This document shows positions 1 to 11,267 of a stretch of DNA of 64,000 nucleotides, piece after piece (position 1 is the first letter of the stretch; each line of letters begins with the position of its first letter). Position numbers and translations under genes: made by a program. The DNA comes from Ornithodoros turicata (lineage: Eukaryota; Arthropoda; Arachnida; Ixodida; Argasidae). The stretch lies in contig NC_088202.1 in NCBI RefSeq assembly GCF_037126465.1, positions 99,045,962 to 99,109,961 of the forward strand, given 5' to 3'. Under the pieces are notes generated by a model. The model saw only the letters and a list, made by a program, of their open reading frames with translations, did not search any database and was not told where the DNA came from.

Positions 1-1290
1 AACGCAAAGTGTTCGCGCTGCGCGGGCGGTCGGCATTGCGGATGACACCCAGCTGTCCCAAGGGGCACCCAGCGAGTGGCCGTGGGAGCGCAGGTGTTAG
101 TCCGCGTCTGCACTTGGGTTTACCAGGCAGTCAGTTGCAGTGACAACTACGTAACGCCGGGGCTGTTATCCAGACCAGAGCACCCGCCCGGCGGCCGCAG
201 CCAAGCGAGGCATCGCCATGTTGGCCACTCTGCTGGTTGTAGTGCGCGTGCGTGAACGGGACGCAGTCCGTCGCGCCGCCTGCGATCGACCGACGCGCAA
301 GCAGCCATGTTGAGCGCTGCGCGCGCCGATCGCGCTCGCCGCTGGCGGAGACTTCGCGTGTGAGAAAGCTCGGGCTCTTCCATCATCGCGCTGGTTCTCT
401 GATTATGTTGCTTTCGTTCGGAGAGGTTTCCCAGAAAAAAGAGAGCGCGTGTTTCCCCAGGAGCTTTTTCGTTATTTGTTTCCTTGTGCGTGATCATGGG
501 GTACGGCATGCCAGATAAGCACGATGTTGTGTTCGTTAGGAAGGAACATGTAAAAATTGAGCCGCACGACGTATATGTTTTGTAGGAGTCGAACGTACAG
601 CATTGCACACCGTGTTTATTATATTTATTATTTGACGATATTGCAGAGCACAAGTAGGAGTGTACATATGTAGCAATCAGAGATAAAGGGGAACAAAAGG
701 ATAGGGACATGTTTTGACAGGTGAAGACCGGAATTTCACAATAATGAATAATCGAATGTTTCTTTTGTTGCTGTTTTCACAAGTACTAGTTCGTGCTATG
801 CTATAGTCGTGTCCACTCTAACAACGACATCTTCGGCGCCGAAGTAGAGCATTATCATATAATATTGTTACGTGTGATATGAAAATAACATTTGTCGAAA
901 GGCAATATGATCCGAAGGATTGCTATAAACGTTTGAAGAAAACGTTTGGAATACTACTTTGGCTCCTGCTGGGCACGGAGGGAAAAAAAAGCAGCGGTAA
1001 TGTCGTTCTTAATCCGAACGCGACTATAGTGCTATAATTAATTGGGGCGAACACCTAACGACATCATCATAAATCGTGTGATCGTTAAACTGATGTTGTT
1101 GACAGACTCACAAGTAACTAACTGCACAACACACCATTCCGTTCCTGAAGAGTTTTCAGTAAGTGTGATTGATTAATTGAACATGTTTGTTTCTGTATTA
1201 AATGGTTGCGGCTAATGTCAATGGGAGAGCTGGATGGTAGACCGCGCAGCAACGTTTGACAGCAATATGAATTATATTAACTTTTCCTCC
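1..1290. other. Unassigned; CpG-rich first 460 bases
   Basis: Roughly the first 460 bases are visibly richer in G+C and CpG than the sequence that follows, which turns AT-rich after about 520. Open frames exist on both strands here but none resembles a known protein. A CpG-rich stretch could be a promoter or non-coding first exon of a gene lying outside the window, but no splice site or core promoter settles this. From 520 to 1290 I see no gene or repeat I can name. Confidence 0.3.
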
Positions 1291-1292
1291 AG

Positions 1293-1830
1293 AGACTACC
1301 ACACAGGCGTAGATGATAATCCTTGCCCCTACATCAAGGCTGCCTCTTCAAGACCTGGCTCAGAAAGTTGACAAGTCGGCTCAGCCATCGCCTAAGTCCT
1401 TCGACACACCTCCGCAGCCAAATGTCCATCGTCCTCTTATTACGCATTGCGTGCCACAAAACACGATGCAAGCTCGGTTGGACTCCGTCGCCACGCTCTC
1501 GAAGTTGGTCTTCTCGATCCGCAGGTCGTGCAGCTGGTGATTCGCTGGTGATGGCATTACACCCGTTTCGGAGAAAACGCTGAACGATGCACCCGATCTT
1601 GTGGTTGGTCTGGAAACCAGTGAGGGGTGCACTTGCGGCGACCAGCAGCACCCCTCCTCCCGGCACTATAGTCGCCTCTTCTACTTCTCTAATCGTGTCA
1701 ACGGAGCACGTTTCTTGGTCGACACAGCAGCTGAAGTTCGCGTAATACCTGCCACTCCCTCTGACTGACGCCGAACGCCTATTTCTCATCTCACAGCTGT
1801 AAGCCACACCAGTGTCTACATCGCAATCAT
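1293..1830 (+). pseudogene. Gypsy gag C-terminus and protease remnant
   Basis: Translated in shifting plus-strand frames, this segment shows three landmarks of arthropod Gypsy polyproteins in the right order. First comes a gag-tail piece with DLAQKVDK. Next, near 1550-1600, is a Cys/His-like segment reading WHYTRFGENAERCTRSC. Last, near 1670-1760, is a retropepsin start reading LFYFSNRVNGARFLVDTAAE. The catalytic triad is DTA rather than the usual DTG or DSG, and stops and frameshifts break the frame. Neither LTR nor reverse transcriptase is attached. It may belong to the same lineage as the Gypsy pol at 8.7-13.4 kb, which lacks this part, but they are 7 kb apart. Dead fragment. Confidence 0.6.
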
Positions 1831-2828
1831 GGGTTGCGGAGAAGTTTTCCTAGATTGTTCCTAGTGGGTAGCATAACGCAAAGTATAATAGGAGTATACT
1901 TCTTGCAATGCTTCGTTCTCACTGGGGATGTCTTAAAAAAGCACCTTCTTGATACGTCGACGCTTCTAACCGTTCAAGTCCTCACTAACAATTCGCAGAC
2001 CGCCACCGATTATATAACGCTTTCCACGATGCTGTCCAGGGCTGTGTACGTTATTCAGGAAACGTTATGATGTTACAGCTATGGTGTTTCAGTTAAATCC
2101 CCGGGCTAAATACTTCGCGAACGGGTGCACCAAGCGAAGAGCTTTCTTTTTTTACAAGTATCTGTCCGATACCACCTACAAGCTGCGTGTGAATAAGTGG
2201 GAGGCGCTCATTATTCAAATAAAAATTCGAATGAGTTTCGTGAAAAACATAACTTGTAAAGCAGGGCGCCGTCGGCATTAAAATGGTACTACCCCTTTGG
2301 GACATTCAGTGGACGCCTTATATCTGCCACCGAAGCGGGTCATTTGTTGCAGTAATTAATTGATTTCGGTTTACATATTTTTGTCGCGGCTGGTCGTGGT
2401 GAAGCGCAAAACGGCGCTGTTCCGCTCGCTTATCCACAAATGAATTGGGTCTTTACACCAACGAATTACGACCTCCGTCGAATTTCTTCAGGTTGTGTGC
2501 GTTTGATGTGGCCAGACCTTATAAGACCTACCAAAAATAATTAAAGAATTCGGCTGCCTATACCAAAAGCTGCACATAAATGCTTATGTGCCTAATGAAA
2601 CTAATATGCAGAAAATAAAATGCTCGAAGAGAAGCGAGAAAGGACGTCTAACGGAGGTGTGAAATTAGCCATTCTATGGCACACGTTATTAAAATGGTGC
2701 ACACACATTACTATAAATTACATTTATGGTAACAGAAGTTTAAAATCTGCATCCTTAACTGGGCGTGAACGAACAGTTGATACCACGTTTGAATATATTA
2801 TACATTGAAGCAATTCGAAAATATCTTC
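1831..2828. other. No recognisable gene or element
   Basis: Short frames at 1834-2070 and 2081-2281 have no family signature. The stretch is AT-rich and looks like ordinary intergenic or decayed repeat sequence. Confidence 0.35.
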
Positions 2829-2836
2829 AACACAAC

Positions 2837-3005
2837 CACTGGCGTATCCAGAAAAATATTTCGGGAGGGATCCTATGGGGGACATTATATGGGGAAGGAG
2901 GATTTCGGCCTCACTTCCCTCTCGCAAATGCACTACCAAAGGTACGATTTTTTTTTTCTTTTGTGAGGGGAATCCCCCGAAACCCCCCTTCTGGCTAAAC
3001 CACTG
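2837..3005. mobile_element. hAT-type MITE with perfect 8-bp target duplication
   Basis: The 169-bp element has imperfect terminal inverted repeats: CACTGGCGTATCCAG at the left, and a right end that reads CAGTGGTTTAGCCAG on the other strand. AACACAAC flanks it on both sides, at 2829-2836 and 3006-3013. Eight-bp duplications and CAGTGG termini are typical of the hAT superfamily. It has no coding capacity. Related copies lie at 8407-8566 and, more degraded, at 18353-18445 and near 19332-19413. Confidence 0.8.
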
Positions 3006-3277
3006 AACACAACAGCTACCAGAAAAATTACGGCAGAAATCGCTGTGCAGATTGTCGTGAAATGCTATCGCATTTATGAGCTCATCCCATCGCCACGGTT
3101 CTCGACTCTGCAATGGACTCATAAATGGTCATGAGAGAACTGATGTTCTTAGGCTGGAACAACCTGGAAAGGACAAATACATACAAAGCCTCTACATACA
3201 TGCCTATACAAAACCTAACCTATACCAAACCAAGACCTATACCACAGCCTATACATATCAAGCCGCTGGGGAGGTGT
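3006..3277. other. Unassigned; CTATAC-rich simple sequence
   Basis: From 3175 to 3265 the sequence repeats degenerate CCTATACA/ACCTATACC units. It lies directly upstream of the tRNA-like SINE head. Confidence 0.35.
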
Positions 3278-3349
3278 GTTAGCTTAGCTCAATTGGTAGA
3301 GCCCGGGATCGGCAATCCAGAAGATGTGGGTTCGAGTCCTACAGCTGGC
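3278..3349 (+). tRNA. tRNA-Ala(GGC)-like sequence, probably a SINE head
   Basis: The 72 nt fold into a complete cloverleaf. The acceptor pairs GTTAGCT with AGCTGGC (7 bp, two G-U). The D arm is GCTC/GAGC. The anticodon stem pairs CGGGA with TCCAG with one mismatch, and its loop TCGGCAA gives anticodon GGC. The T arm is GTGGG/CCTAC around TTCGAGT. Internal RNA polymerase III boxes A and B are present. The loop has C instead of the near-universal U33, and GGC is not the usual eukaryotic alanine anticodon, so a working tRNA is unlikely. Such tRNA-like units head many tick SINEs. The body downstream of 3350 is not resolved. Confidence 0.55.
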
Positions 3350-3350
3350 T

Positions 3351-4190
3351 AACCTTTTCAGTGACTTCCATCTTGACTACATGGTGTCGCATTTCAACGG
3401 CACTTTCTGCGCAACGATTTCTGCCGTATTTTTTTTACGCGGACATTCAACACCGTTTTATAGTTCTATCTTTATTAAAGTGATCGAAAGTACGTTGAGG
3501 ATCCCTTTTTAACGCCTATGTATCTTGGGCGCTGTGCGTGAAGCCCCCATGGCTGGTTCTGTAGGTGCTTCTCCGGCTACATGTTGTGTCGATGCCACGG
3601 AGGATTCCATTGTAAATTGGATGATGTCGTGACATTTCCTCTTGCATCCTGTGCGTCAACGAGCGGGACTTCTAACGCTTGCATTACCTTGTCCTTGCAT
3701 TGCCGTCCCGAGAGTTGTCTCCACTGCTGCAACAGAATCCGTTATCCTGCATGTATTTCCAGTTTACAATTCCCCAATAAGGATCTGATCCTACCAGCAC
3801 CCCAATGTGATCGTCCTGCCATATTTTTTTCGTCCCCAAGATCTCCAAGAAAACCTGGCCCGCTTAGCTTCTTAATCACCTTTTTAGCAGCAACGGGGCT
3901 CCTGCGTGAACTCTGATTATTCATCATCCCCCACCATCTCCTCCTTTTCAAGCAATGGGATAGGGTGCCTCCTCAGCGGCGAAACGTCCCACTACATCAT
4001 CATCACTTACTTGTTGTTGGCCCCATCGGAAGGGGCCTTCTCTCACGGTGGTTCTTCTATAGGAGCTATGGAACACGTGATCTCCGTGCAGTGGCCAACA
4101 GCGCTTTCGTGGTTACATACCCCGCCTCACTAAACCTCGGTAGTGTTCGCTCATAAATGCTATCGCATTGAAAACGGAGAACCGGGGGTT
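3351..4190. other. Unassigned; LINE-tail-like repeat near its end
   Basis: No gene is evident. The segment at about 3906-4060 shares its layout and wording with 15205-15320: TCATTCATC-like runs, a GGCGAAAC motif, then CATCATCATC/ACTTGTTGTTG. Both look like 3' ends of a dispersed LINE, but no coding part is attached. Confidence 0.35.
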
Positions 4191-4192
4191 AT

Positions 4193-5535
4193 GTTTATTA
4201 TAAAAAAAGGAGGGAAAGGTTAGCCTGCGCTATAGCCGCCTGCTATTCCCAGCAAAGAAAAAAAGAAAGAAAAACAAACAAACAAAAAGAAAAACAAGCA
4301 AACAAACAAGAAAAACAACCACGAAATTGATCACAGTCCACAGATCCGCAGGAACTGAACAAGGGCCTTTGTCACCTGACTATAAAACGATGCCGGCGGT
4401 AACGGGTGCAGTGGAGCAGCAGGAACGGAATGCCTCCTTCAACATGACAGGTGTGGCAGTTGGGTGACGAAAGGTGGCCCATCTTCAAGAGCAGCAATGG
4501 AGTCCATGCCACATTCAGTCGAAGCCTGTGGAGCAAGGACTCTTCCTCCCTGGGGTAGCTGCCTACCAGTGTGTGGCCATCGTAGGGTCAATCGTGCGCA
4601 GAAACTGAGAGCTCTTCGTGCAGTATCGGCGAATGGCTAGCTGGCAGACAGACGGGGCAAGCAGGACAGAAGTGACAGGCCCAGCTGCACGAGCACACCT
4701 GGCCGCAGAATCGGCGATGGCGTTCCCCGAGATACCAACGTGTCCCGGAATCCACTGGAAGCACACACTGTGGCCCTGAGACGACAGCATGGCGTACAGG
4801 CAAAGGATCTCCGTGTATATGTCGTTGAGCACTTTGGGCAAATACGATGCCAGGGCCTCCAAGGATGACTTACTATTCGAAAGAATAGTCCACGCCCTGG
4901 TGTCAACTAAGAGATGTACCGCGGAGCAGATAATATAGCAAAGGCTACTGCTTCGGTTGATGACGGCGTGGGCAGCAGCTTGAAACCGCGCTCGTATGCC
5001 TCCTCAGGGATACAAAAAGCGGATGACGATCCATCAGATGCCACCAAGCCGTCAGTGTAAATCTCCGTTTGATTCGAGTGCAGGAAGTGGATATGTTGCA
5101 GCATTAGTTGGCATGCCACAACAGCTGGGACATGGCTCTTTTTCGGAAGTCCAGGAACGGATGTGTGCACGGACGCAGACATAAGGTTCACAGCGGCTCC
5201 GTATAGGAGACCAAGATATGCGATGGTGGGATTTGGCTTTGTAGACGCAGAACAGTTTACGCAGCCGTACGCAGAAGCAGGGCAATGCTGCGTAATATCA
5301 CGAAGGTGGTGACATGGGTGCTGTACAAGACAGCGTGTGTAAGCTTGGAGGGTTACCGTGTCCCGGAGGATCAGCACGGAAGGAACCCGTGCTTCGGCCA
5401 TAGCAGAGAAGGTTTCCGTGGTCGTCGGGACTCCCAAGCAATTGCCCAGGCTACGAGCTTGAAGATTAAGCAGTTGCCGTTCTTTCAAGGGGGGAAAGAC
5501 CGTGCAACACTGGCAAGCAGTACCGTAAAGTGCTC
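4193..5535 (-). pseudogene. 5'-truncated RNase H-bearing LINE copy
   Basis: Read on the minus strand, the segment carries the end of a reverse transcriptase polyprotein, then an RNase H domain with YTDGLV and the conserved WIPGHVGISGNAIADSAAR block, spread over frames at 4907-5488 and 4563-4862. The LINE at 31.8-43.1 kb has the same succession, including the shared LLNLQARSL segment, so they are one family. The 3' end at 4193-4260 has a conserved terminal block (TAACCTTTCCC, sense strand) next to A-rich sequence. Stops and frameshifts separate the blocks and the endonuclease and most of the RT are gone, so it is a dead copy truncated in the usual LINE manner. Confidence 0.75.
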
Positions 5536-5644
5536 ATAATAAGAGAGTTGTGGACTTGGAGGAGGTCGGTGCAAGAAGGACCACCAGAGGACCCACAGAG
5601 GCGGCGTAACACGTTAATGTAAGAGCCTAAATGATTTCTAAATG

Positions 5645-5760
5645 ATTTCTAAATGATTTTTATTTATTTATTTATTCAAAAGACCCTATTTCTCCACCGA
5701 AGTGGCATTACGTAGGGGATTTCATGAGTTTCTGTCGTCTCTGTTGAGGCTGAAGTGTTT
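5645..5760 (-). repeat. Probable LINE 3' tail ending in (AAAT)n
   Basis: Three copies of CTAAATGATTT and a (ATTT)n run at about 5655-5677 precede a segment with GGCATTACGTAGGGGAT. On the minus strand this reads as a short LINE 3' end followed by an AAAT tail, similar in style to the CR1-like tail near 60265. No coding sequence is attached. Confidence 0.35.
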
Positions 5761-7165
5761 GGTGGCGCCTCTATCTGCTGCGCTGTCTTTGCTTCGATGA
5801 AATTTATATCAAGGTGGTGTCAATGACGGTGTGTGGAGCAGGATTCTTTCGGATACACGCACCCGCTGAGAAGATGTTGAGATTGAGACCGAATTCCAAC
5901 AGGGCAGCAGTTCCTTTCAATGATCTCAGGCAAACCTGTGACGCTGTCCCAGCACACTTCGAATCTGAATGAAAATGCAGTGGTTCGAGGTTATCTATTG
6001 TTATGATTTGGGACCTGTGAGGACACCTACACAAGGGTACGCATGCTTACAGTGCCTGCATTAAGAGAGGACGACAGGATTCTCGGTAATGGCTTAGAGG
6101 CAGCATGAGACAGAGTCATTACGGGAGAGAAAAGGCTTTACTCTTTAGTAACTGGAGTGATGCGAGCGCCAGGTTGGGATAGTGCTTTGTGGAGCAAAGT
6201 CAGACGCCGCAGGGCCGGGGATGTGGACCAAGTCCGGGATTGCGTACAGGAGGCCAGGTACTGCGAACACAAAGCCAGGGACTGCGTCGTTGAAGAATTC
6301 CGGGGCAGCGCACCAGGATCAGGGACCACCTGTTGATGCGACGTTGCACCAGCCAAAGCGTCAGGAAGAAGTCGCTCGTGAAAGATCTTCAACCCGCGTC
6401 GAGGATCCATATTCTATTGGCAGCCAGACTGCTATAGCTGTCGAACCCGATCTGCATCTTCCTTCTCCCGCTCCAGTTCGCCACTCGTGCGTCTTTTCCC
6501 TCTACCATAACATTTATATTCGCGGTCTTCGTCTATGTGGTCAATTCCATTGTCATCGATCTCCCTGTCCATCCAGGAACGAACTGCCAACATCAGTTCT
6601 GCAACAGGTGGCAGGGCATACCGTCCCTCACATCGTACATCATCAACGTCAGCGGAGAACTATTCCACCTACGGGCCTGGGCGGTCTACACGGATTCAAA
6701 GACTGGTCTACAATGCATAAAGCAAACGTAGGCATTCGAAGGTCGCTGGCCCCATTTGAAACAGACACCCTCCAAGAACTGCAGCGTCTGAAATCCACCG
6801 CATATCCCTACAGTGGCCTCGTGTCACCGTAGTGAAAGAGGAAATGACGAGGTCTTCAGAGTGGCAGTAGGTACCCTCCAGTCTGTGACGGTCGTGCCCA
6901 TATACTGCTCTCGGGTTTTAACAGGAGGTCACGCTCGTCTGCAAGGGTGTCAGGAACATCATGGAGAGGTCTCTGATGTATTCGGTGGATGCAAATTTCT
7001 CATTTTCAGTTCCAGACCGTTTACCGCGTCATTTTGCCTCCCTTCTGCAGTACTTCACTACTATCCTTCACATCACAATACAAGTACAGTACTAATGCTG
7101 TGACGGATGCTTATGCTCCAGCTGCAGCGTCCCCATCAACACAAGTCTGTCCTATAGATATTCGA
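5761..7165. other. No gene recognised; long but unconvincing open frame
   Basis: A 216-codon frame at 6182-6832 (+) and its neighbours show no conserved motif. The amino acid make-up, rich in P, H, R and S, is typical of accidental frames. About 6040-6840 is more GC-rich than its surroundings and could be decayed retroelement sequence. I cannot assign it. Confidence 0.3.
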
Positions 7166-7430
7166 ATGTACGTCAGAAGTTGGATATTGGTATATCCCGG
7201 AGATAACGAGTTTCGTCCGATATATGTACACTCACAGGTCCAAGTGAGAGAAAGAAGGAGTCCGCTTTGAAGTCCGACAGACATCCAGCCCAACAACACA
7301 CGGCTGTCCTAGGGATGTCTGATGTACGTCTGAAGCTGGATATTGGAATATCCTGGAGATAACGAGTTTCGTCCAATATATTTAGGAACACATGTTCAAG
7401 TGAGAGAAAGAACAAGTCCTCTGAGACGTA
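7166..7430 (+). repeat. Direct repeat pair, roughly 150-bp unit
   Basis: Two adjacent units share ATGTACGTC(A/T)GAAG, TGGATATTGG, a TATCC(C/T)GGAGATAACG stretch, GTTTCGTCC and CAAGTGAGAGAAAGAA. The first runs from about 7166, the second from about 7320. A further copy lies inverted at 8075-8200. The family is unknown to me. The frequent GGATATCC-like words recall non-autonomous DNA transposons with internal subrepeats. Confidence 0.55.
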
Positions 7431-8074
7431 CGAGAGATATCGATAGGGACGTTAAGCGAATGAGGGCGTGACATTTTATGGACATTTGTTCCAGCTAATG
7501 CTCCTAATAAAGCAGGCGTAATATATTTTTAATTTTAAAGCGCACATACTACGCTACTAATGTGAATACTTTAACTAATCTAACGACATTGTTGGACTAC
7601 ACTAAATTAATGGTTAACACAGTAAATGCTACGGCCAGAACCTCGCGGACCTCTCCAATGTGGGGCCCCTCAATTTCTCAACTCTCATCGTTGATTGTTC
7701 GTTGTGTCGGTTCGCTGGCGTGTTGTGCGCACTTACCAAGTTCCAAGAACCACCGCTATGCTGGTTCTTTGGTGTTTCCGGAAGAGGAAAGGCGCGCTTA
7801 TAGGGTACAATAACTGTAGGGGAGGGGGATTATACTCTCACAGCTACCGTCACTTTTCCTTGTCAATTATATTTCGAAAATGATGAAATTCCTGATTCCG
7901 GTTTCAGCCACGGCATGTTGTCCCTTAATTCGTAACCGCCTATCCACATTAACGGTGCAAAAATTTTTCACTAAGTATGTCACATCAAACGCTTGAGTCT
8001 CACAGACAAAAAGAAGAAAAAAAAAAAGAAAGACAATAAACGATGTCAGGGGCAAGCAACGCAGAACACTGAAT
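7431..8074. other. No recognisable feature
   Basis: AT-rich sequence between the direct repeat pair and its inverted relative. No conserved coding signal was seen. Confidence 0.35.
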
Positions 8075-8330
8075 GTCTGTCGGACGTCCCAGCGTACATA
8101 TATATCGCACGAAACTCGTTATCCCCAGGATATTCCAACATCCAACTTCAGACGTACATCGGATATCCTTAGGACTGCCACGTGTTGTTGGGGCATAGAT
8201 CACCGCATATGTCTTTTTCTGGATATCCTGAGGATATCATTTCCGTGCTTTATTTTCTTCATCCGACCACGAATCCAACCACGGACGTTAGGACATTAAT
8301 CGTACATCCCGTGGATATTCGGTGTTGTTC
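8075..8330 (-). repeat. Inverted copy of the 7.2-kb repeat, plus related GGATATCC-rich part
   Basis: At 8100-8170 the segment carries, inverted, the CGAAACTCGTTATC and GATATTCCAACATCCAACTTC blocks of the 7166-7430 units. The 8200-8330 part adds further GGATATCC-like words, the last one imperfect. Together with 7166-7430 it may outline one larger element of about 1.1 kb with inverted ends. Confidence 0.45.
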
Positions 8331-8406
8331 GGGGTCGTGGCGAACATTAAGCACGTCCTTGGAGAATGTCAGCCATGCGAAACAGAGAGACGTGTACTTT
8401 ATGATC

Positions 8407-8566
8407 CAGTAACGTAGCTCATAAATATTTCGGGAGGGGTTCTCTGGGAAATTTATATGAAGGAGGAGGAATTCGCCTTCGTTTTCCCTGTCCCAAATGC
8501 ACTACTAAAGGTACGATTTTGTTTCATGAGTTGAACTCCTGAACCTCCCCCTCGGATACGCCACTG
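8407..8566. mobile_element. hAT-type MITE, second copy
   Basis: This 160-bp relative of the 2837-3005 element shares the internal words ATATTTCGGGAGGG, GGAGGA and GCACTACTAAAGGTACGATTTT. Its right end is TACGCCACTG and its left end is CAGTAACG. The flanks TTATGATC (8399-8406) and TCATGATC (8567-8574) form an 8-bp target duplication with one mismatch. Confidence 0.7.
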
Positions 8567-8577
8567 TCATGATCAGT

Positions 8578-8729
8578 TGAACGATATCGAAGAGGACGAT
8601 AACGGGATCGAGAGCCTCTACAGGGGCACAGGCGCCGAGCTCCGTTTTTTCGAGCTCTGAGAATCATGCTCATTCTGGTTCCGGGTTCGGTACAATAAAG
8701 GCCTTTGTTAGATTGTATACGTGTCTCCA
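8578..8729 (+). repeat. Degraded 5' LTR of a Gypsy element
   Basis: It shares with 13252-13382 the ordered words GAGGACGATAACG(G/A)GAT(C/T)GAG, GGCGCC, ATTC..GGT, AATAA(A), TTAGA(T/C)TGT and GTCTCCA. It is followed by a primer-binding-site-like sequence. The left edge is approximate. Divergence from the partner is high, so the insertion is old. Confidence 0.6.
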
Positions 8730-8734
8730 CAAAG

Positions 8735-8760
8735 TGGCGATCCGAACGTCGACGCTGCGA
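8735..8760 (+). other. Possible primer binding site
   Basis: The sequence AGTGGCGATCCGAACGTCG starts a few bases after the 5' LTR, where a tRNA primer binding site belongs. The matching tRNA was not identified. Confidence 0.4.
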
Positions 8761-10246
8761 TGTTAGGTACGACAGACGTGCACGGCGCTGATGGGTTACA
8801 AGACTCTCCCCCAGCTAATGACACTGAAAGCAACAAGTCTGCTTCGGAGTCTACAACTTGACATCAGCCACCCTTCTGAACCAGCAACCCCCATTTGTGG
8901 TTTGGTCAAGCCGAGTCGGAGTTTGCACTTAAGGGGATCCGTGCAGAGTAAACTAAGTATCATTTGACCGTTCGTGTATTTACAGAGCCAGACATCGTTG
9001 AACTCGCCGGCATTCTGGCAAATTCACCTCATATCTCGCTATATAAACATCGGGCCAACATGGGAAGCTTCTTTTTGCTCGACCCCGTCGACTTCCACCC
9101 GAGCGCCGGGTTGTCGCACGGAGGGCATTTGAACAGATGCCGGAGCTGGGCATTGTTTAACTGTCTTCAAGCATGTGGGCACCCCCTTTCCACATTGTCC
9201 CAAAGAAAACGGGAGATCGGCGACCATGTAGCGACTATTGTGCCTTTAACCATGTAACGCGCCCAAACAGGTATCCTATTCCATACATATATGATTTCAC
9301 CGCTGAGCTCAATAGAGCAACAATGTTTTCCAAACTGGACCTCATAAAGGCATATCAAATCCCTATGGACCCCTCGTGTGTTAAAAACATCGCGATTACC
9401 ACGCCATGGGGGCTATATGAGTACTTACACATTCCATACGGACTAAGAAATGCAGCACAAACGTTCCAACGCACTACGGTCGAATACAACGGTCTATGTA
9501 CTCTATCCTCCGAGGACTGTCCTTCGCGTACGCCTACATAGATGTCCTCGTGGCTTCTGCGACTCCCGGGGTACATGAGTGCCATACTCACCATTTATTC
9601 AAAAGGGTCTCTATATACGACATAGTCCTTAACGCTGCGAAATCTAAATTTGGTGTACATCAGCTGGAATTCCTTTGTCATCAAGTTGGCGAAGACGGCA
9701 TTCGTCCTCTGCTCACAAAGTCACTGCGAGCCAATAGTTTCCACAGCCTGCTGCACTACGCCACTTGAACGAGTTCCTGGGACTTATAAATTTCATTGCT
9801 GACTCTTACCCCACTGTGCTGCATTGCTCCAACCACTCACCGACTTCCTCTATCAGCAGACCGACCATAGTTGCCCTCTCAGTTGACCTCCATCTGCGTC
9901 GGAAGCTTTCCTCAATGTGAAGTATATTTTGGGTAATGCTACTATGTTAGCCCACATTCATCAGCCTACACTGCCATTATGGTAGATGCCTCGAATGTCG
10001 CAATTGACGCCATTCTTCAGCATATACCACTGACTTTTTTGTCTAGGGCATGCTCAACTCCACCCAAAGAGACTACATCACCTTTGGCCGAGAACTACTC
10101 ACAGCTTTTGAAGCTGACAAACACTTCCGCTTCTTCATGGAGGGCGAGATTTTACGGTCTATACAGACCACAGGCAGCTCATCGGAGCCCTCCGTGCTCA
10201 TTGAGCAAGGCTCTTTACCAAGGGAGATACGACATATAGCTTTCAC

Positions 10247-11267
10247 TAGAGCTCTGCGAATATTCGGAATTTCGAATATGAAACGAATATCTGATGCTAC
10301 TCGAATGCTGTTCGGAACCGCCTATTTTCAGTATTCGAAATTTTCGAATAATTTTCGAATAGTACTGAAGCGAGGAATCGCGTTCGACATTCTGCAAGTT
10401 GGCTTCGCCTCATTACATCCAAGAGTAAGGTGAAGCCCACTTCACGTTACCGCCATTGTTCTATTGGTGTGCGGCTCCATTCTTCAAGTCGGCTTAACCT
10501 CATTACACTCCAGCGTTAGGTGAATCCCGCGTTATTGCTTTAAGTTCCGTGCGAGTACCGCGAAGCAACTGGCTATGAGCGGCGTACAGATGGGGACAGA
10601 TGGAGACAGGACAGCAGGAACGAGTTAGGGATAGGGGGTTAGTATGCGTCCTGGGCCGACCCCCGCGTTACACTGTTTACAATTTTCAGTCACTACAGTC
10701 TACAAATTTTGTGAGCTCATGGTCAACACCGTACTCTGGACATTGCAGGTTCCAGTAAATGTACTCTCAACTTCCAGAGTTATGTTCAATAACAGATGGA
10801 ACTATGTGCAGTTTCTAAAAAAAAGCACAGGAACAACAACAACAATTGACAGTGCACAGGACAACAAGCACAGGACAACGGGACAACAAGCACAGGAAAT
10901 TCACGATGTAAACATGGAAATGAAGAGATGCACACAAAGCAGGCTGCATGGAACATGTTGACTAACTCTCGATGCAGTTCATCCCACTAATGCAGGGTAC
11001 CATACACAACACAGAGGGACCCGTCTCTCACGATATGTTAGGGTGGATGAAAAGGCACACATCTTTGGAGCAGAACATCATTTAATGAGCACAACACCAC
11101 AAAATATTTCACTATGAGGTATTCGAAATTATTCGAATTGGGCCTTTTCTGATTACTCGAATTCCATTCGCCATCTGAAGAAATTATTCGGGTTCTATTC
11201 GCACTGTAAGTGAAATATTCGTAAACTATTTGCAATGGAATGGAAATTTTGTATTCGTCCAGCTCAA
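10247..11267. mobile_element. hAT-like element, 1.0 kb, TTCGAATA-rich
   Basis: It interrupts the RNase H region. The ends are TAGAGCTCTGCGAATA and, from the other strand, TTGAGCTGGACGAATA. The flanks GCTTTCAC (10239-10246) and GCTTTTAC (11268-11275) are an 8-bp duplication with one mismatch. Subterminal zones are packed with TTCGAAT words on both sides. No transposase frame is visible, so it is non-autonomous. Its middle carries a SINE fragment. Confidence 0.7.
10548..10665 (-). mobile_element. Ruka-like SINE fragment (no tRNA head)
   Basis: The words CGCGAAGCAACTGGCTATGA, GCGGCGTACAGATG, ACAGGACAGCAGGAA and TAGTATGCGTCCTG match the 3' part of the full SINE at 51140-51424 in the same orientation. 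The tRNA-derived head is absent. Confidence 0.7.

Noticed and set aside
3278..3349. Functional tRNA-Ala gene
   Set aside because: C33, a stem mismatch and the atypical anticodon make a SINE head more likely.
6182..6832. 216-codon open frame as a gene
   Set aside because: No domain, no similarity I can name, and overlapping frames are also open; composition fits chance or decayed retroelement sequence.
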